A stretch of DNA of 64,000 nt, taken from NCBI GenBank assembly GCA_963787485.1, contig CAWBDF010000004.1, positions 9,409 to 73,408 of the forward strand, written 5' to 3'. Source of the stretch: Bog-473 sp963787485. GTDB lineage: Bacteria > Actinomycetota > Acidimicrobiia > Acidimicrobiales > RAAP-2. Shown piece by piece: positions 1-9,033 of this stretch. How positions within the stretch are numbered: position 1 is the first letter of the stretch; each line of letters opens with the position of its first letter. Below the pieces are notes generated by a model, which was not told where the DNA came from, ran no database searches, and worked only from the letters and a program-made list of their open reading frames with translations. Position numbers and translations under genes: made by a program.

Positions 1-2
1 CG

Positions 3-377
3 GACGCCATCAGCAATTCGGTTACGGGCGAGCCGGCGTGGCTGTCCCACATCCAGCTGTCGGTGGCCAACGGCATCGGGAGCGGCGGCGGCTCGGTCGC
101 CGTGGCTTGCGGCATTCTCTCCTTCTTGATCGGCCTCGGCCCGCTGCTCACCCGCTATGTGACGATCTTCCTGGTGGCCGGCACCGCGTTGGCGCTCGAT
201 TACTGGGTCTTCGGCGAGGCCTTCGGCGGACTGTTCACCGGTCTCGGGACCGACCCCAATACGGGGCCGCTGCTGATCCTGCTGGCGCTCACCGTCTACC
301 CCAACCTCCCCCCGTCGCCCGCGATGTCGGATCTGTGCAACCGGAGAGAGGCGGCGGGAACGCCATCGGGTTCGTGA
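3..377 (+). CDS. C-terminal part of a membrane protein (5' end outside window)
   Basis: The reading frame is open from the left edge to a TGA at 375-377, so only the C-terminal ~124 residues are seen. The peptide has about three hydrophobic stretches: one after a Gly/Ser-rich turn, one around LLTRYVTIFLVAG, and one near the end (LLILLALTVYP), separated by short loops. This suggests an integral membrane protein, but I do not recognise the family. No internal start is compelling; the ATG-like start near 63 would cut the first helix. The hydrophilic tail after residue ~105 looks unstructured. Confidence 0.5.
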   Translation, partial: DAISNSVTGEPAWLSHIQLSVANGIGSGGGSVAVACGILSFLIGLGPLLTRYVTIFLVAGTALALDYWVFGEAFGGLFTGLGTDPNTGPLLILLALTVYPNLPPSPAMSDLCNRREAAGTPSGS

Positions 378-631
378 GTTTCCCCGCCGCTCGCCCCCTC
401 TGGCAGGCCGTATGGACGACCACGGCGCCGGAAATTGCAGGGTTCGCCCGCGACGGCGCTCAATAACTTCTGGACGCCGCGTTCAAGCGAACCGGCCGGA
501 TGGCCAAGCGGCACTGATCTGCCCCGCAGTTCCTTCGGTTCAGTCCCAAAGAAGGCACGTCACCCAACCGGGAGGTCGCGAGAGACAAACAGATATCGTC
601 CCAACAAGGAAACGCCTGAGAGGAGTCCACA

Positions 632-1090
632 ATGGCCAAATCGCTGTACACCGCCCGGGCCCATGTGGTGGGCGGTCGGGACCAGGGCCACGGTGCGTCC
701 AGTGACGGCGCGCTCGATGTCCAGCTGCGCACTCCCGTCGAGATGGGCGGTGACGGTGGAGGCACGAATCCTGAGCAGCTCTTCGCTGTGGGCTACGCCG
801 CGTGCTTTGAGGGAGCGCTTGGGGTGGTCGGGCGTCGAGAGCGAGTTGACCTCGGGGCCGTTTCAATCGATTCAGAAGTCAGCCTGATCACCACCGAGAA
901 CCGCGGTTTCAATGTCGCCGTGGGACTCGATGTCTCGCTTCCAGGAATAAGCGACCCCGAACGCGCCGCGTCGATTGTGGCCGCCGCTCACGAGGTGTGC
1001 CCTTACTCGAACGCAACCCGTGGCAACGTGGAAGTAACCCTGAGAGCCAACGGCCGATCGGTTCTTGCCGCGGATCCTGGAGGCAACTGA
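632..1090 (+). CDS. Ohr/OsmC-family organic hydroperoxide resistance protein
   Basis: The 152-residue product has the length and layout of Ohr. These cytoplasmic homodimeric peroxidases reduce organic hydroperoxides, with dihydrolipoyl groups as electron donors. Both redox cysteines are present: Cys58 in the NPEQLFAVGYAACF motif and Cys123 in VCPYSNATRGN, which favours Ohr over generic OsmC. The ATG follows a good GAGAGGAG ribosome site. The gene stands alone, with the SDR gene converging on it from the other strand. No MarR-type OhrR gene lies next to it, so its usual regulator may be elsewhere. Confidence 0.9.
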   Translation: MAKSLYTARAHVVGGRDQGHGASSDGALDVQLRTPVEMGGDGGGTNPEQLFAVGYAACFEGALGVVGRRERVDLGAVSIDSEVSLITTENRGFNVAVGLDVSLPGISDPERAASIVAAAHEVCPYSNATRGNVEVTLRANGRSVLAADPGGN

Positions 1091-1204
1091 CCGTTCCGGT
1101 CTCCGACAACGGGGAGTCAGCGATTGACAGCCAATGATCCGGTGGACGCGCCTGCTGGTCAGATCGCCGGAGGCGGAGACCTTGTCGGCAATGCTCGATC
1201 TCCC

Positions 1205-2104
1205 CTATTTTCGATCTACGCCAAACGAGTCGGCATCATCGAAGCCCGCGAGGATTTGCTCGAACCGCCGCTCTACGAGCCAACGGGTCTCAGGGTGGGT
1301 AAAGATGTAGAAGTGCCGCTCTTTGATGGCGCGAACGACGCGGGCGGCGAGCTCAGCCGTGTCGCGGTCGCCTTCATGGCGCCGCTTCCGCGCTTCTTCG
1401 GCTAACGCCGCGATGCGCGGGTCTGGTCCGCCGTATTCGGCGGGCCGATACCTGGCCGAGTTCGCATAGATGCCGGTCGGTTCGTGATGCGCCGGGCACA
1501 ACACTGACACTCCCACCGGGGTTCCGTGGAGATCGCCGGCAAGAGCTTCCGACATTGCGACGACGGCGTGTTTCGAAACCATATAGCTCTTCATCGGCCC
1601 GGCGTCGACGGGCTGGCCAGCACCGCCTCTCGTGCGGTTCTGGCCGAGACACAGCGGCCCGACAACACCACCCAGCGATGCGGTGTTGACGACGTGCCCC
1701 TCGCGGCCAGACCTGAGCATCCCGGGAACGAACGTCTGGATCCCGTAGAGCACGCCGAAGAGGTTGACCTCGAGCACCCATCGCCAGCCGGACTCCTCGG
1801 GCTCGAGAAGTGGGCTTGGTGCTCCGACGCCCGCGTTGTTCACCAAGACATCAACCCCACCGAATTCGGCGTCAACCTGGGCAGCGAGGCCCTCCACCGA
1901 CGTGCGCTTGGTCACGTCGACCAACAAGGGAACGGCACTCCCACCCTCGGCGGTGATTGTGAGGGCGACGTCCTTGGCGGCGTCGAGTCGGTTGTCTCCG
2001 ACCACGACACGCATGTCTTCGCGCGCCAACCGTTGGGCGATGGCCTTGCCGATCCCGCTCCCGGATCCGGTGACGACTGCGACCTTGCCTGCGAGCTCAT
2101 CCAT
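1205..2104 (-). CDS. short-chain dehydrogenase/reductase (SDR)
   Basis: This classical SDR of 299 residues has the Rossmann glycine motif TGSGSGIG (12-19), NNAG at 89-92, Ser143, and the catalytic Tyr174-x3-Lys178 in SYMVSKHA. An NAD(P)-dependent alcohol/ketone oxidoreductase is expected; the substrate cannot be read from sequence. It is longer than the usual 250 residues, with an insert near 150-170 (around PLCLGQNRTRGG) and a C-terminal extension. The start has an AAGGGAG site about 6 nt upstream. It is divergent from the metallo-hydrolase gene, with 136 nt between them that must hold both promoters. Confidence 0.87.
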   Translation of the reverse strand: MDELAGKVAVVTGSGSGIGKAIAQRLAREDMRVVVGDNRLDAAKDVALTITAEGGSAVPLLVDVTKRTSVEGLAAQVDAEFGGVDVLVNNAGVGAPSPLLEPEESGWRWVLEVNLFGVLYGIQTFVPGMLRSGREGHVVNTASLGGVVGPLCLGQNRTRGGAGQPVDAGPMKSYMVSKHAVVAMSEALAGDLHGTPVGVSVLCPAHHEPTGIYANSARYRPAEYGGPDPRIAALAEEARKRRHEGDRDTAELAARVVRAIKERHFYIFTHPETRWLVERRFEQILAGFDDADSFGVDRK

Positions 2105-2240
2105 TACCGCTCCCTTGGCGACCCAGGGAGGTCACTCCAGGCGACCACGAACGAGGGTGGCAACGAAACGAAGATGGCCCCACGCGTGCTCGAACGCTCG
2201 CATACGCTTCCCGAGGCGTGCCGCGGGAGGTCGGAGGACA

Positions 2241-3029
2241 ATGCAGATAGGCGACGTCGAGGTGCTGCCCGTGTTCGATGGTCACGCGTGGATTCCTCCG
2301 TCCGGCAGCTACCTGGAAACGGACGGCAAGGGCGCGGGCAACGCCGAGTGGGAGATGCACCGTGAGTTTCTCGACGCTGACGGGCGGCTCGAGATCATCC
2401 TTGGCGGGTATCTGGTGAGAAGCCGGGATCGTGTGATCGTCGTCGATGCAGGTGTTGGCGCTGACAGTACGGTTGGTGGTGCCTTTATCGACAGTCTCCG
2501 TGCACTCGGCGTCGAGCCGGTCGACATCACCGATGTCGTATTCACGCATCTGCATTTCGACCACATCGGTTGGGCCAGCACCGCTGGGGCGGTCATGTTC
2601 CCCAACGCTACGTACCGCTGCCACCGACTCGACTGGGCATATTTCGTCGGCAACGACCAGACTGTGACGGACAAGTTGACACCTGCGTTCGATCGGGTGG
2701 AGCTCTTCGACGGTGACGTCGCACTCGCGCCAGGCGTCGACGTCCGTCTGGCAAGTGGGCACACGCCGGGGAGCGTCCTGATCGTGCTGTCGTCTGGGGC
2801 CGCTCGCGGTTTGCTCATCGGAGACGTCGCGCACTGCCCAGTCGAGCTGGTGGACGACGAATGGGCGGGTCTGGGAGACGTCGATCCGCGCCTTGCACAG
2901 GCAACTCGGAATGCGCTCGCTCGTGAGATCGAGGGCCGTGATATTCCGGTTGCAGCGGCGCACTTCCCCGGTCTGGTCTTCGGGCGCCTGCTCCTCGGTA
3001 AGGGCCGACGACAATGGGTTATCGACTGA
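2241..3029 (+). CDS. metallo-beta-lactamase-fold hydrolase
   Basis: The 262-residue protein carries the zinc-binding HLHFDHIG motif (HxHxDH) about 100 residues in, a later His in SGHTPGS, the Asp in LLIGDVAHCP, and a C-terminal His in AAAHFPG. That is the full ligand set of the MBL superfamily (lactonase/quorum-quenching or thioesterase-like branch). I chose ATG 2241 because GGAGG sits 4-8 nt upstream; the frame is open much further 5' but that stretch is antisense to the SDR gene. It is probably cytoplasmic, as no signal peptide is visible. It converges on the amidohydrolase gene, leaving about 50 nt between stops. Substrate unknown. Confidence 0.88.
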   Translation: MQIGDVEVLPVFDGHAWIPPSGSYLETDGKGAGNAEWEMHREFLDADGRLEIILGGYLVRSRDRVIVVDAGVGADSTVGGAFIDSLRALGVEPVDITDVVFTHLHFDHIGWASTAGAVMFPNATYRCHRLDWAYFVGNDQTVTDKLTPAFDRVELFDGDVALAPGVDVRLASGHTPGSVLIVLSSGAARGLLIGDVAHCPVELVDDEWAGLGDVDPRLAQATRNALAREIEGRDIPVAAAHFPGLVFGRLLLGKGRRQWVID

Positions 3030-3079
3030 AACGCCCCGGGCGCCGGCGACCACGGCCACGGCGTTTGACAGATCGATGC

Positions 3080-4450
3080 TCACGCGACCTTCCCGGCTGG
3101 ATCGGCCAGGACGGGGGGTTCAGCCGGTGTGAACTTGAACACTCGCTCGGCATTGCCCCGTAGCACCTTCCACTTCACCTCGTCGTCGAGTCCTTCCAGC
3201 GACTCCTGGGCTTGTTCCCACGAGTTTGGCCACATGCTCGTGAGATGGGGGAAGTCCGTTTCGATCATCACGTTGTCGACGCCCAATTCGTCGATGAGCC
3301 GAAGTCCGAGCGGATCGTGGATGAAGCAGCCGTAGATGTGCTCTCGGAATACCTCGCTCGGGAGCGGCATCACCTGCATTCGCGCCGCTCGCGCGTCGAT
3401 CGCCTCCTGCGCCTTCTGGCGGGCCTCCTCGGTGAGCAAAGGGTTGTTCTCGGCGTCGGTGGGCGTGGTGACGCGTGATCGGCTGTATTCGACGAGGATG
3501 TCGGCCGCCTGCAGAACCGCCGGGATCCACCCGATGCCGTTCTCCGATAGGGCAACCGTCAAGTTCGGGTAGCGCTCGAAGTTCCCGCTCGTGAGCCAGT
3601 CGATCAACGTCTCTTGGCCGGAGAGCTGGATGACCGCGCCGATCGCCGGGTGTTGCGGACGCGCCCGTCCCGTACTCCTTGTGCTGCCGTTGGCGAGACC
3701 GAGGACATTGTTGAAATCCTCCCCGATGCTCGACCCGACCGGCTTGGCGTGGAGCTGTCGCACCATCAGCCCGGGATCGGTCGCGAAGCCTGTGCCCAAG
3801 TGAGTGCAGATGGGCAGGCCGGCGTTGCTCATCACTGAGAACAGTGGATCCCAGTGCTCGTCGTGAATGGGAGGGAAGCCGACTTTGTGCGGCGCCATGC
3901 TGAAGCTGATCGAGCAGGCGCCTCGGCTGATCGCTCGCTCAGCCTCAGCTGCGGCGAGCCGGCCGTCCCACATCGGGATCAGCGCGACCTCGATGATCCG
4001 TCCGGGGATTGCCGCCGCGAACTCATCGATGATCCAGTCGTTGTAGGCCTGGATGCAACACAGCGCAAGATCTTTGTCTTCGAGGTTCTGAAAAACTCTC
4101 CCGGCGAACCCGGGAAGATTCGGGAAGGGCAGGGAAGCGAGGACGTGGTCGGTGTCCATGGCTTCAGCCCGCGCGATCGGGTCGTGGCATGAGATCGGTA
4201 TCTCGCTCCATGCCAACGGTTGGAAGGGTGGGGGCTTCGTCGCTGGGGGCGCGTACGCGGCGGCGACAACAGACCCGTTCACCATGACGCGTACAGAATC
4301 ATCGATGAGCCACGCTTCGCCTTCTTCATCGCTCACCCAGCGTGGCCCACGGTCGCGGTACTTGGCCGACAACCGATCGGTCCAAACGGTCGGCGGCTCG
4401 ATCAGATGATCGTCGACCGAAATCATCCAGTCGTCACTCAACGCTGCCAT
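3080..4450 (-). CDS. amidohydrolase-2 (ACMSD-like) family metal-dependent hydrolase
   Basis: This 456-residue TIM-barrel amidohydrolase (PF04909-like) begins with the typical ISVDDHLIEPP strand, has a central His in ICTHLGTG, and ends with the catalytic Asp region IETDFPHLTSMWPNS. Such enzymes hydrolyse or decarboxylate ring-cleavage and related acids. I prefer ATG 4450 to the upstream ATG at 4492 because GAGGAGGG lies about 5 nt before it. It is divergent from the TetR gene, with AT-rich repeats between them, so TetR control is likely. A paralogue lies at 20,874-22,133 and shares the N- and C-terminal motifs, suggesting related pathways. Confidence 0.88.
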   Translation of the reverse strand: MAALSDDWMISVDDHLIEPPTVWTDRLSAKYRDRGPRWVSDEEGEAWLIDDSVRVMVNGSVVAAAYAPPATKPPPFQPLAWSEIPISCHDPIARAEAMDTDHVLASLPFPNLPGFAGRVFQNLEDKDLALCCIQAYNDWIIDEFAAAIPGRIIEVALIPMWDGRLAAAEAERAISRGACSISFSMAPHKVGFPPIHDEHWDPLFSVMSNAGLPICTHLGTGFATDPGLMVRQLHAKPVGSSIGEDFNNVLGLANGSTRSTGRARPQHPAIGAVIQLSGQETLIDWLTSGNFERYPNLTVALSENGIGWIPAVLQAADILVEYSRSRVTTPTDAENNPLLTEEARQKAQEAIDARAARMQVMPLPSEVFREHIYGCFIHDPLGLRLIDELGVDNVMIETDFPHLTSMWPNSWEQAQESLEGLDDEVKWKVLRGNAERVFKFTPAEPPVLADPAGKVA

Positions 4451-4521
4451 CGTCCCTCCTCGAGTCGCCGTCACGCTGACGGTCTCCGCCACGGCACCGT
4501 CGGCTCACCGAGGCGATACCA

Positions 4522-4539
4522 TATTGAATACTATTGAAT
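4522..4539. promoter_or_regulatory. direct repeats in TetR/amidohydrolase divergent promoter
   Basis: TATTGAAT occurs twice (4522-4529 and 4532-4539), exactly 10 bp apart, so both copies face the same side of the helix. A small dyad, AATA-C-TATT, spans the junction. The patch is strikingly AT-rich for this genome and sits between two divergent genes, one encoding a TetR regulator. It is a plausible promoter or operator core, but this is inference from position and repetition. Confidence 0.45.
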
Positions 4540-4575
4540 TTGTCTAGTGAAGATGAGTTGTCGGCGGGAGATCGA

Positions 4576-5247
4576 GTGGCGCAGGTTCCATCGATGAGCA
4601 ATTCGGAAGCCTCAATGCGACGGCGCCGAAGGGCGGGTGAGGCGACTCGGCGACGGGTGTTGGATGCGGTGGTCGAGACGGTCACCGCCGTCGGCTACTA
4701 CAAGGCGAGCTCGAACGAGATCGCTCGCCGCGCAGGAGTGACCTGGGGCGCCATCCAGCATCTCTTCGGATCCCGAGAGCAGATGATGCTCGAGGTCGTC
4801 TACGACATCCAGGCTCGTTTCTGGCACCATCTAGCAACCGCGCAGATCGACGGCGCATCGCTAGAGGCGCGCCTTGGCAATGTCCTCGATGTTCTGGGCG
4901 AACACTACGAAGCCCCCACATTCTTGGTGCAAGTACAGATCCTTCTCGACCTGTCACTGAACCCGGGGATGTCCGCGGACGCACGTGACGCGCTCCGCCG
5001 AACCTCGGTGCAGCACTTCAGGGAGAGTATCCAGCCGCTGTTCGTGCAGGCGCTCGGGCCCGCGGCAGGCGAGCGAGATCTCATCGACTTCACGGTCGCG
5101 ACAATGGTGGGGCACCTCGAAGCGCACCAGATCGGGACGCTTGCCGCCGAACTTCCCCGCAGCTCCACCACGCGTTATCTCCTCGTGCGGAGTGTTGCGA
5201 CGCTGATCCGCGAGGAGGTCGCGCGCCGGGGTCTACCCGCTGACTGA
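4576..5247 (+). CDS. TetR-family transcriptional regulator
   Basis: The N-terminal helix-turn-helix is clear: an RRRVLDAVVETV helix, then YYKASSNEIARRAGVTWGAIQHLFGSREQMM, the TetR DNA-binding signature. The C-terminal ~130 residues are a helical ligand and dimerisation domain. The start is uncertain. GTG 4576 has GGGAG about 6 nt upstream. ATG 4594 and ATG 4615 also fit, and a TTG at 4534 would lie inside the promoter repeat. It is divergent from the amidohydrolase gene and 425 nt upstream of the LLM-HyuAB operon, so it may control either or both. Expected to be a repressor released by a pathway metabolite. Confidence 0.88.
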   Translation: MAQVPSMSNSEASMRRRRRAGEATRRRVLDAVVETVTAVGYYKASSNEIARRAGVTWGAIQHLFGSREQMMLEVVYDIQARFWHHLATAQIDGASLEARLGNVLDVLGEHYEAPTFLVQVQILLDLSLNPGMSADARDALRRTSVQHFRESIQPLFVQALGPAAGERDLIDFTVATMVGHLEAHQIGTLAAELPRSSTTRYLLVRSVATLIREEVARRGLPAD

Positions 5248-5672
5248 CACGGCAGCACCCGAGGTCTCGTACTTGCCATGCTCCCGGTCCCGCGCTAAAC
5301 ACTATGTGATTATGTCCCCCGGCAACGTCGGACCACGCCTCGAGAGGGCCGCCGTACTCGTGAACGATCAACAGCTGAGGTTGCGGGATCCGGAAGTCCA
5401 AAGAAGGCTCCACGTTGAAGCCATCCGCGACGCGGGGCGCATCTTCAGCGGCAAGAATGTAGGCCAGGGACCCGTCGACTGATGGCCGCAAACGATGGAC
5501 GCGACGTCACACAACCTCACGACCAACAACATCGAGGGCGCCGGGGACCGTGCCGGAAGCGAGGCCCACACGACTTCGAGACTCCAGCGCCGCCGCAACA
5601 CGTCCGATCCCTCGTATCTGGTTCTCCAGTGACCACCGGTCAGTGGAGACGAGCAACCGGAGGTCAAAACAC
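5248..5672. other. 425-nt gap before LLM-HyuAB operon; no recognised gene
   Basis: Several overlapping open frames exist on both strands, but none has a recognisable domain or good start site. The minus-strand peptide near 5290-5480 (with the segment FNVEPSLDFRIPQPQ) reads a little more protein-like than the rest and could be a relic. The right end must contain the promoter and leader of the operon, because CCGGAGGTC at 5657-5665 is its ribosome site. Confidence 0.35.
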
Positions 5673-6767
5673 ATGAAGACCGCACCCGCCCTTCGGTTCG
5701 GCTTCACCGACGGGATCACCAAGTTCGACTACCCGGAGATCGAGCGCGCCGCCCGCGATTCGGAAGACCTTGGTGCCGAGTTCTTCGCGTACGGCGAAAG
5801 CCTCGCAGCAGGAGGTGACCCTTACATCGGGCTGGCTGCCGCGGGACGCGTCACCAATCGCCTGCAGCTCGGCACCGTGGTCATCACACCCGGTGTCCGC
5901 CATCCCGCCCTTCTCGCACGCACGCTTCTGACCCTCAACGGGCTGACCAATGGACGAGTATTCCTCGGGGTGGGCACCGGCCTGTTCCTCGGTCCGGGAC
6001 GGTCGCGCTTGGATGAGCTCGAGGAGTACTGCCTCGCGGTCAAACGCCTCACCGCAGGGGAACCGGTGACCACCAACGGTGGCACGTTCCAGATCAAGGC
6101 GGCCGGTGAGGGCAACCCCGTCCCGCTGTGGATCGCCGCCGAAGGTCCCCGCTCACTCCAGCTCGCCGGACGAATCGCTGACGCTGTCCTAATCGAGAAC
6201 GGAGCGCAGCCGAGTGTCGTCGCCCACGTACGCCATCATGTGGCCCAGGGAGCCCACCAAGCCGGACGATCACCCGACGACGTGCGCATTTGGTACATGA
6301 CGCGGATCCGCGTCGACACCTCAGAGGAGGATGCCCTGCGCGATCCCATGCTGGCGGCCTACGGAGCGGGCTTCGCCGCGGAAGCGTGGAAGGTCGTACG
6401 CCCGGGCGATGGTCCACCCGTAGATCAGCTACGCGCGAAAAAGGGCCTCGACGTCCCTGCTGACGTGGCAGAGCACCTCGAGGCGTTCAACCAAGAGGCA
6501 GTTGCTGAGTTCTTCTCACCGGACAACGTCGAGCTGATGGACAGGCACGACCTACGCGACTGGATCGCGCGCACCTACTTCGTGACCGGCACACAGGAGC
6601 AGGTGGTCAGGCGCATGGGCGCCCTCGTCGAGGCGGGTGCCACCGACTTCATGATTCCCCGATTCGTCCCGCGTTCGACTGCTGACGTCGTTGACGTAAT
6701 CAGCGCCGTGAGACCACCGACGACGAGTACGGCGGCAACAGGCACAAACTCTACGGTTACGCAATGA
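5673..6767 (+). CDS. LLM-class flavin- or F420-dependent oxidoreductase
   Basis: This 364-residue TIM-barrel oxidoreductase of the luciferase-like monooxygenase superfamily has the conserved strands TNRLQLGTVVITPGVRHPALLART, NGRVFLGVGTG, and PVPLWIAAEGPRSLQLAGRIADAV. Members use F420 or reduced FMN as hydride carrier; this branch resembles mycobacterial F420-dependent reductases, but the cofactor is inferred. ATG 5673 follows a strong GGAGG. It is the first gene of an operon: its stop overlaps the next ATG by 4 nt, so it is made together with the zinc-ribbon protein, HyuA and HyuB and probably acts on the same substrate family. Confidence 0.87.
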   Translation: MKTAPALRFGFTDGITKFDYPEIERAARDSEDLGAEFFAYGESLAAGGDPYIGLAAAGRVTNRLQLGTVVITPGVRHPALLARTLLTLNGLTNGRVFLGVGTGLFLGPGRSRLDELEEYCLAVKRLTAGEPVTTNGGTFQIKAAGEGNPVPLWIAAEGPRSLQLAGRIADAVLIENGAQPSVVAHVRHHVAQGAHQAGRSPDDVRIWYMTRIRVDTSEEDALRDPMLAAYGAGFAAEAWKVVRPGDGPPVDQLRAKKGLDVPADVAEHLEAFNQEAVAEFFSPDNVELMDRHDLRDWIARTYFVTGTQEQVVRRMGALVEAGATDFMIPRFVPRSTADVVDVISAVRPPTTSTAATGTNSTVTQ

Positions 6768-7003
6768 CCGATGCAGGCAGCGGACAAGTCGTTCCGAGGC
6801 GACCAGTGCCCGGATGCTGCCCGCTGTGTGGCGCGGCCGATCTCGCGGAATACCCGGTGCTCTCGACGGGCGGCTGGTTCGTGGTGGTGAAATGTCAGCG
6901 TTGCCTGACGTCAGTGCGACGCACGAGGTGGCACCGGCTCGGTTATGTGAACCGTGACCACGCGGATCGGATCGGTGCCACGCGAGACGGAACGGACTCG
7001 TGA
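6764..7003 (+). CDS. small zinc-ribbon protein coupled to HyuA/HyuB
   Basis: The 79-residue protein carries two CxxC knuckles, Cys19/Cys22 (CPLCG) and Cys44/Cys47 (CQRC), spaced like a zinc ribbon. It overlaps the LLM gene by ATGA and HyuA by GTGA, so translation is coupled on both sides. Acetone carboxylase has a small zinc-containing gamma subunit next to its HyuA/HyuB-like subunits. By analogy this may be a third subunit or assembly factor, although it is about half the size of AcxC and I see no full-length similarity. The last ~20 residues look disordered. It is easily missed in annotation because of its length. Confidence 0.72.
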   Translation: MTDAGSGQVVPRRPVPGCCPLCGAADLAEYPVLSTGGWFVVVKCQRCLTSVRRTRWHRLGYVNRDHADRIGATRDGTDS

Positions 7004-9024
7004 CTCGACTCGTCGCCGTCGATGTCGGTGGCACCTTCACGGATGTCGTCGCGGTCGAACATGGCATGATCTCGACGGCGAAGGTCCCGACCGTGGCCGA
7101 GGCGAGCGATGTGTCAGTCCTCGAGGGAGCCCGTGAACTCGAAGTTAATCGGGCCCAGGTCTTCAATCTCGCGAGCACCGCGGGCCTCAACGCGATTCTG
7201 ACGCGGCAGCTCCCAAAGGTCGCGTTCTTGACCACCGAAGGCCATCGCGACATGCTCGATCATGGATCGATGATCCGTCCGCTCGAGGCGCTGACCGATC
7301 CGGGTTGGCGGCGTAACTTCGGTGATGCCAGTGGGCGACCCCTCGTGCCGAGGTATCTACGCCGTGGCCTCCGCGAACGCATGGCTGCCACCGGTGAGGA
7401 GATCCTTGCGCTGGACGAGAAACAGGTGCGAGGGGAGCTCGAACTTCTGCGCGACTGGTCCGTGGACGCCGTCGCAGTCTGCCTACTCCACGCATACCGG
7501 AATGGCGCCCACGAACGACGTGTTCGCGAGCTCGTCCAGGAACTCCTGGGTGACGTTCCAATCTCGATCTCGAGCGAAGCTGCGCCGTTCGTTCGTGAGT
7601 ATCCGCGCGCGTCCACAACCGTGATCGACGTGCTGATGAAAGTGATCTATGGCGAGTACACCGAGCGGCTGCTGCGCGGGCTCGAGGATTTAGGCTTCGC
7701 AGGCGAGTTCAACTATGCGGATTGCAGCGCACATCTGGTGCCGCAGGCGTATGCGATGGAGCGACCGTATCAGCTCGTGCTGGGCGGGCCAGCAGGCGCA
7801 GCCGTGTCGGCAGCCCACTTCGGCTCGGCGATCGGCGACGACAGCATCTTGTGCGCAGATGTTGGCGGCACCTCGGTCGACATCAGCGTCGTCGTCGACG
7901 GCGAACCGTGGTCTAACAGCATGTTCGAGATCGAGCACGACATGATCGTCGAGGCCGCCAGCATCAACGTGGTGACCCTCGGTGCCGGCGGGGGCAGCAT
8001 CATCTCGGTGACTCCCGAGGGCGACATCGCCACCGGCCCAGCCAGCGCGGGTGCCCAACCCGGCCCCGCGTGCTACGGCGACGGCGGGGACCGTCCGACC
8101 GTTACCGACGCAGCGGCGATGATCGGCATCCTCTCAGCCGGCGCCTTCGTCGGCGGACGCAAGGCGCTCTACCTCAACCTGGCCGAGAAGGCGTTCGACA
8201 ACTTAGACACCCCCTTGGGATTGAGCGAGCGTGTGCGCTACGGATGGCAGATGGCCATCAACAACATCGCGGAAGGCCTCTTGAATCTCGCGATCCGCAG
8301 AGGAATTGACACCCGCGACTTCAGCCTCCTGGCTTGCGGCGCAGCCGGACCAATGCTGATCCCATTCCTCCTCGACCAATTCCCCGTGCGGAGGGTGATC
8401 GTGCCGCCCCACCCCGGATTGTTCAGCGCGCTGGGATTGCTCAGCACCGACCGTGTGTACACCGACTTCCGCGGACAGTACCTCGTGCTGTCACCCGAGG
8501 CTGCGGTGACAATCGACGAGCTGTACACATCGATGGAAGTGCGCCTGTTGCACGACCTTCCTGACGCGGCGAGCGCTCACGTCGCGAGGACGTTCGATGC
8601 CCGCTTTTTGGGCCAGAGCTGGGAAACGCCACTCGTCGAAGCGCCCGCTGGTCCGATCGACGCAGCAGCCATTCATGTGATGGTGAACAACTTCCATGCA
8701 GCGTACGAGAAGATAAACGGTCTGGCGTTCGCCGGGATGCCCGTCGAGGGCGTGACCTTTCGAGTGCAGGCGATCGTGCCTTCGGATAAGGTGAACTATT
8801 CGGAAATGGCCCAAGGGAGCGGCACGGCTGCTCATTCCGGTGAGATCATGTTGAACCACTTGTACGAGCAACCCTGTCCCGCCTTGGAGTACGAGCGAAG
8901 TGCCTTCCATCGCGGCCACGAAATCACCGGTCCAGCGGTGATCCGCGAACCGATGTCCACCACGTTCGTTCCGATCGGTCGCACAGCGGTCTTCGGTCGA
9001 CACGGCGAAATCATTATTAGTTGA
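7000..9024 (+). CDS. HyuA-type hydantoinase/oxoprolinase A (ATP-dependent) subunit
   Basis: The 674 residues match the usual length of HyuA / acetone-carboxylase beta-like subunits. It has ASKHA-fold phosphate motifs: VDVGGTFTD near the N-terminus, LGGPAGAAVSAAHFG, ADVGGTSVDIS, GAGGGSI and AGAQPGPACYG. These proteins activate the substrate with ATP for amide-ring opening or carboxylation, together with HyuB. The GTG start at 7000 overlaps the zinc-ribbon stop (GTGA). HyuB follows after 9 nt. Substrate is not deducible: hydantoins, 5-oxoproline, N-methylhydantoin, acetone and acetophenone are all precedents. The small zinc protein and the LLM gene point away from plain 5-oxoprolinase. Confidence 0.9.
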   Translation: MTRLVAVDVGGTFTDVVAVEHGMISTAKVPTVAEASDVSVLEGARELEVNRAQVFNLASTAGLNAILTRQLPKVAFLTTEGHRDMLDHGSMIRPLEALTDPGWRRNFGDASGRPLVPRYLRRGLRERMAATGEEILALDEKQVRGELELLRDWSVDAVAVCLLHAYRNGAHERRVRELVQELLGDVPISISSEAAPFVREYPRASTTVIDVLMKVIYGEYTERLLRGLEDLGFAGEFNYADCSAHLVPQAYAMERPYQLVLGGPAGAAVSAAHFGSAIGDDSILCADVGGTSVDISVVVDGEPWSNSMFEIEHDMIVEAASINVVTLGAGGGSIISVTPEGDIATGPASAGAQPGPACYGDGGDRPTVTDAAAMIGILSAGAFVGGRKALYLNLAEKAFDNLDTPLGLSERVRYGWQMAINNIAEGLLNLAIRRGIDTRDFSLLACGAAGPMLIPFLLDQFPVRRVIVPPHPGLFSALGLLSTDRVYTDFRGQYLVLSPEAAVTIDELYTSMEVRLLHDLPDAASAHVARTFDARFLGQSWETPLVEAPAGPIDAAAIHVMVNNFHAAYEKINGLAFAGMPVEGVTFRVQAIVPSDKVNYSEMAQGSGTAAHSGEIMLNHLYEQPCPALEYERSAFHRGHEITGPAVIREPMSTTFVPIGRTAVFGRHGEIIIS

Positions 9025-9033
9025 GGCGGCGCG

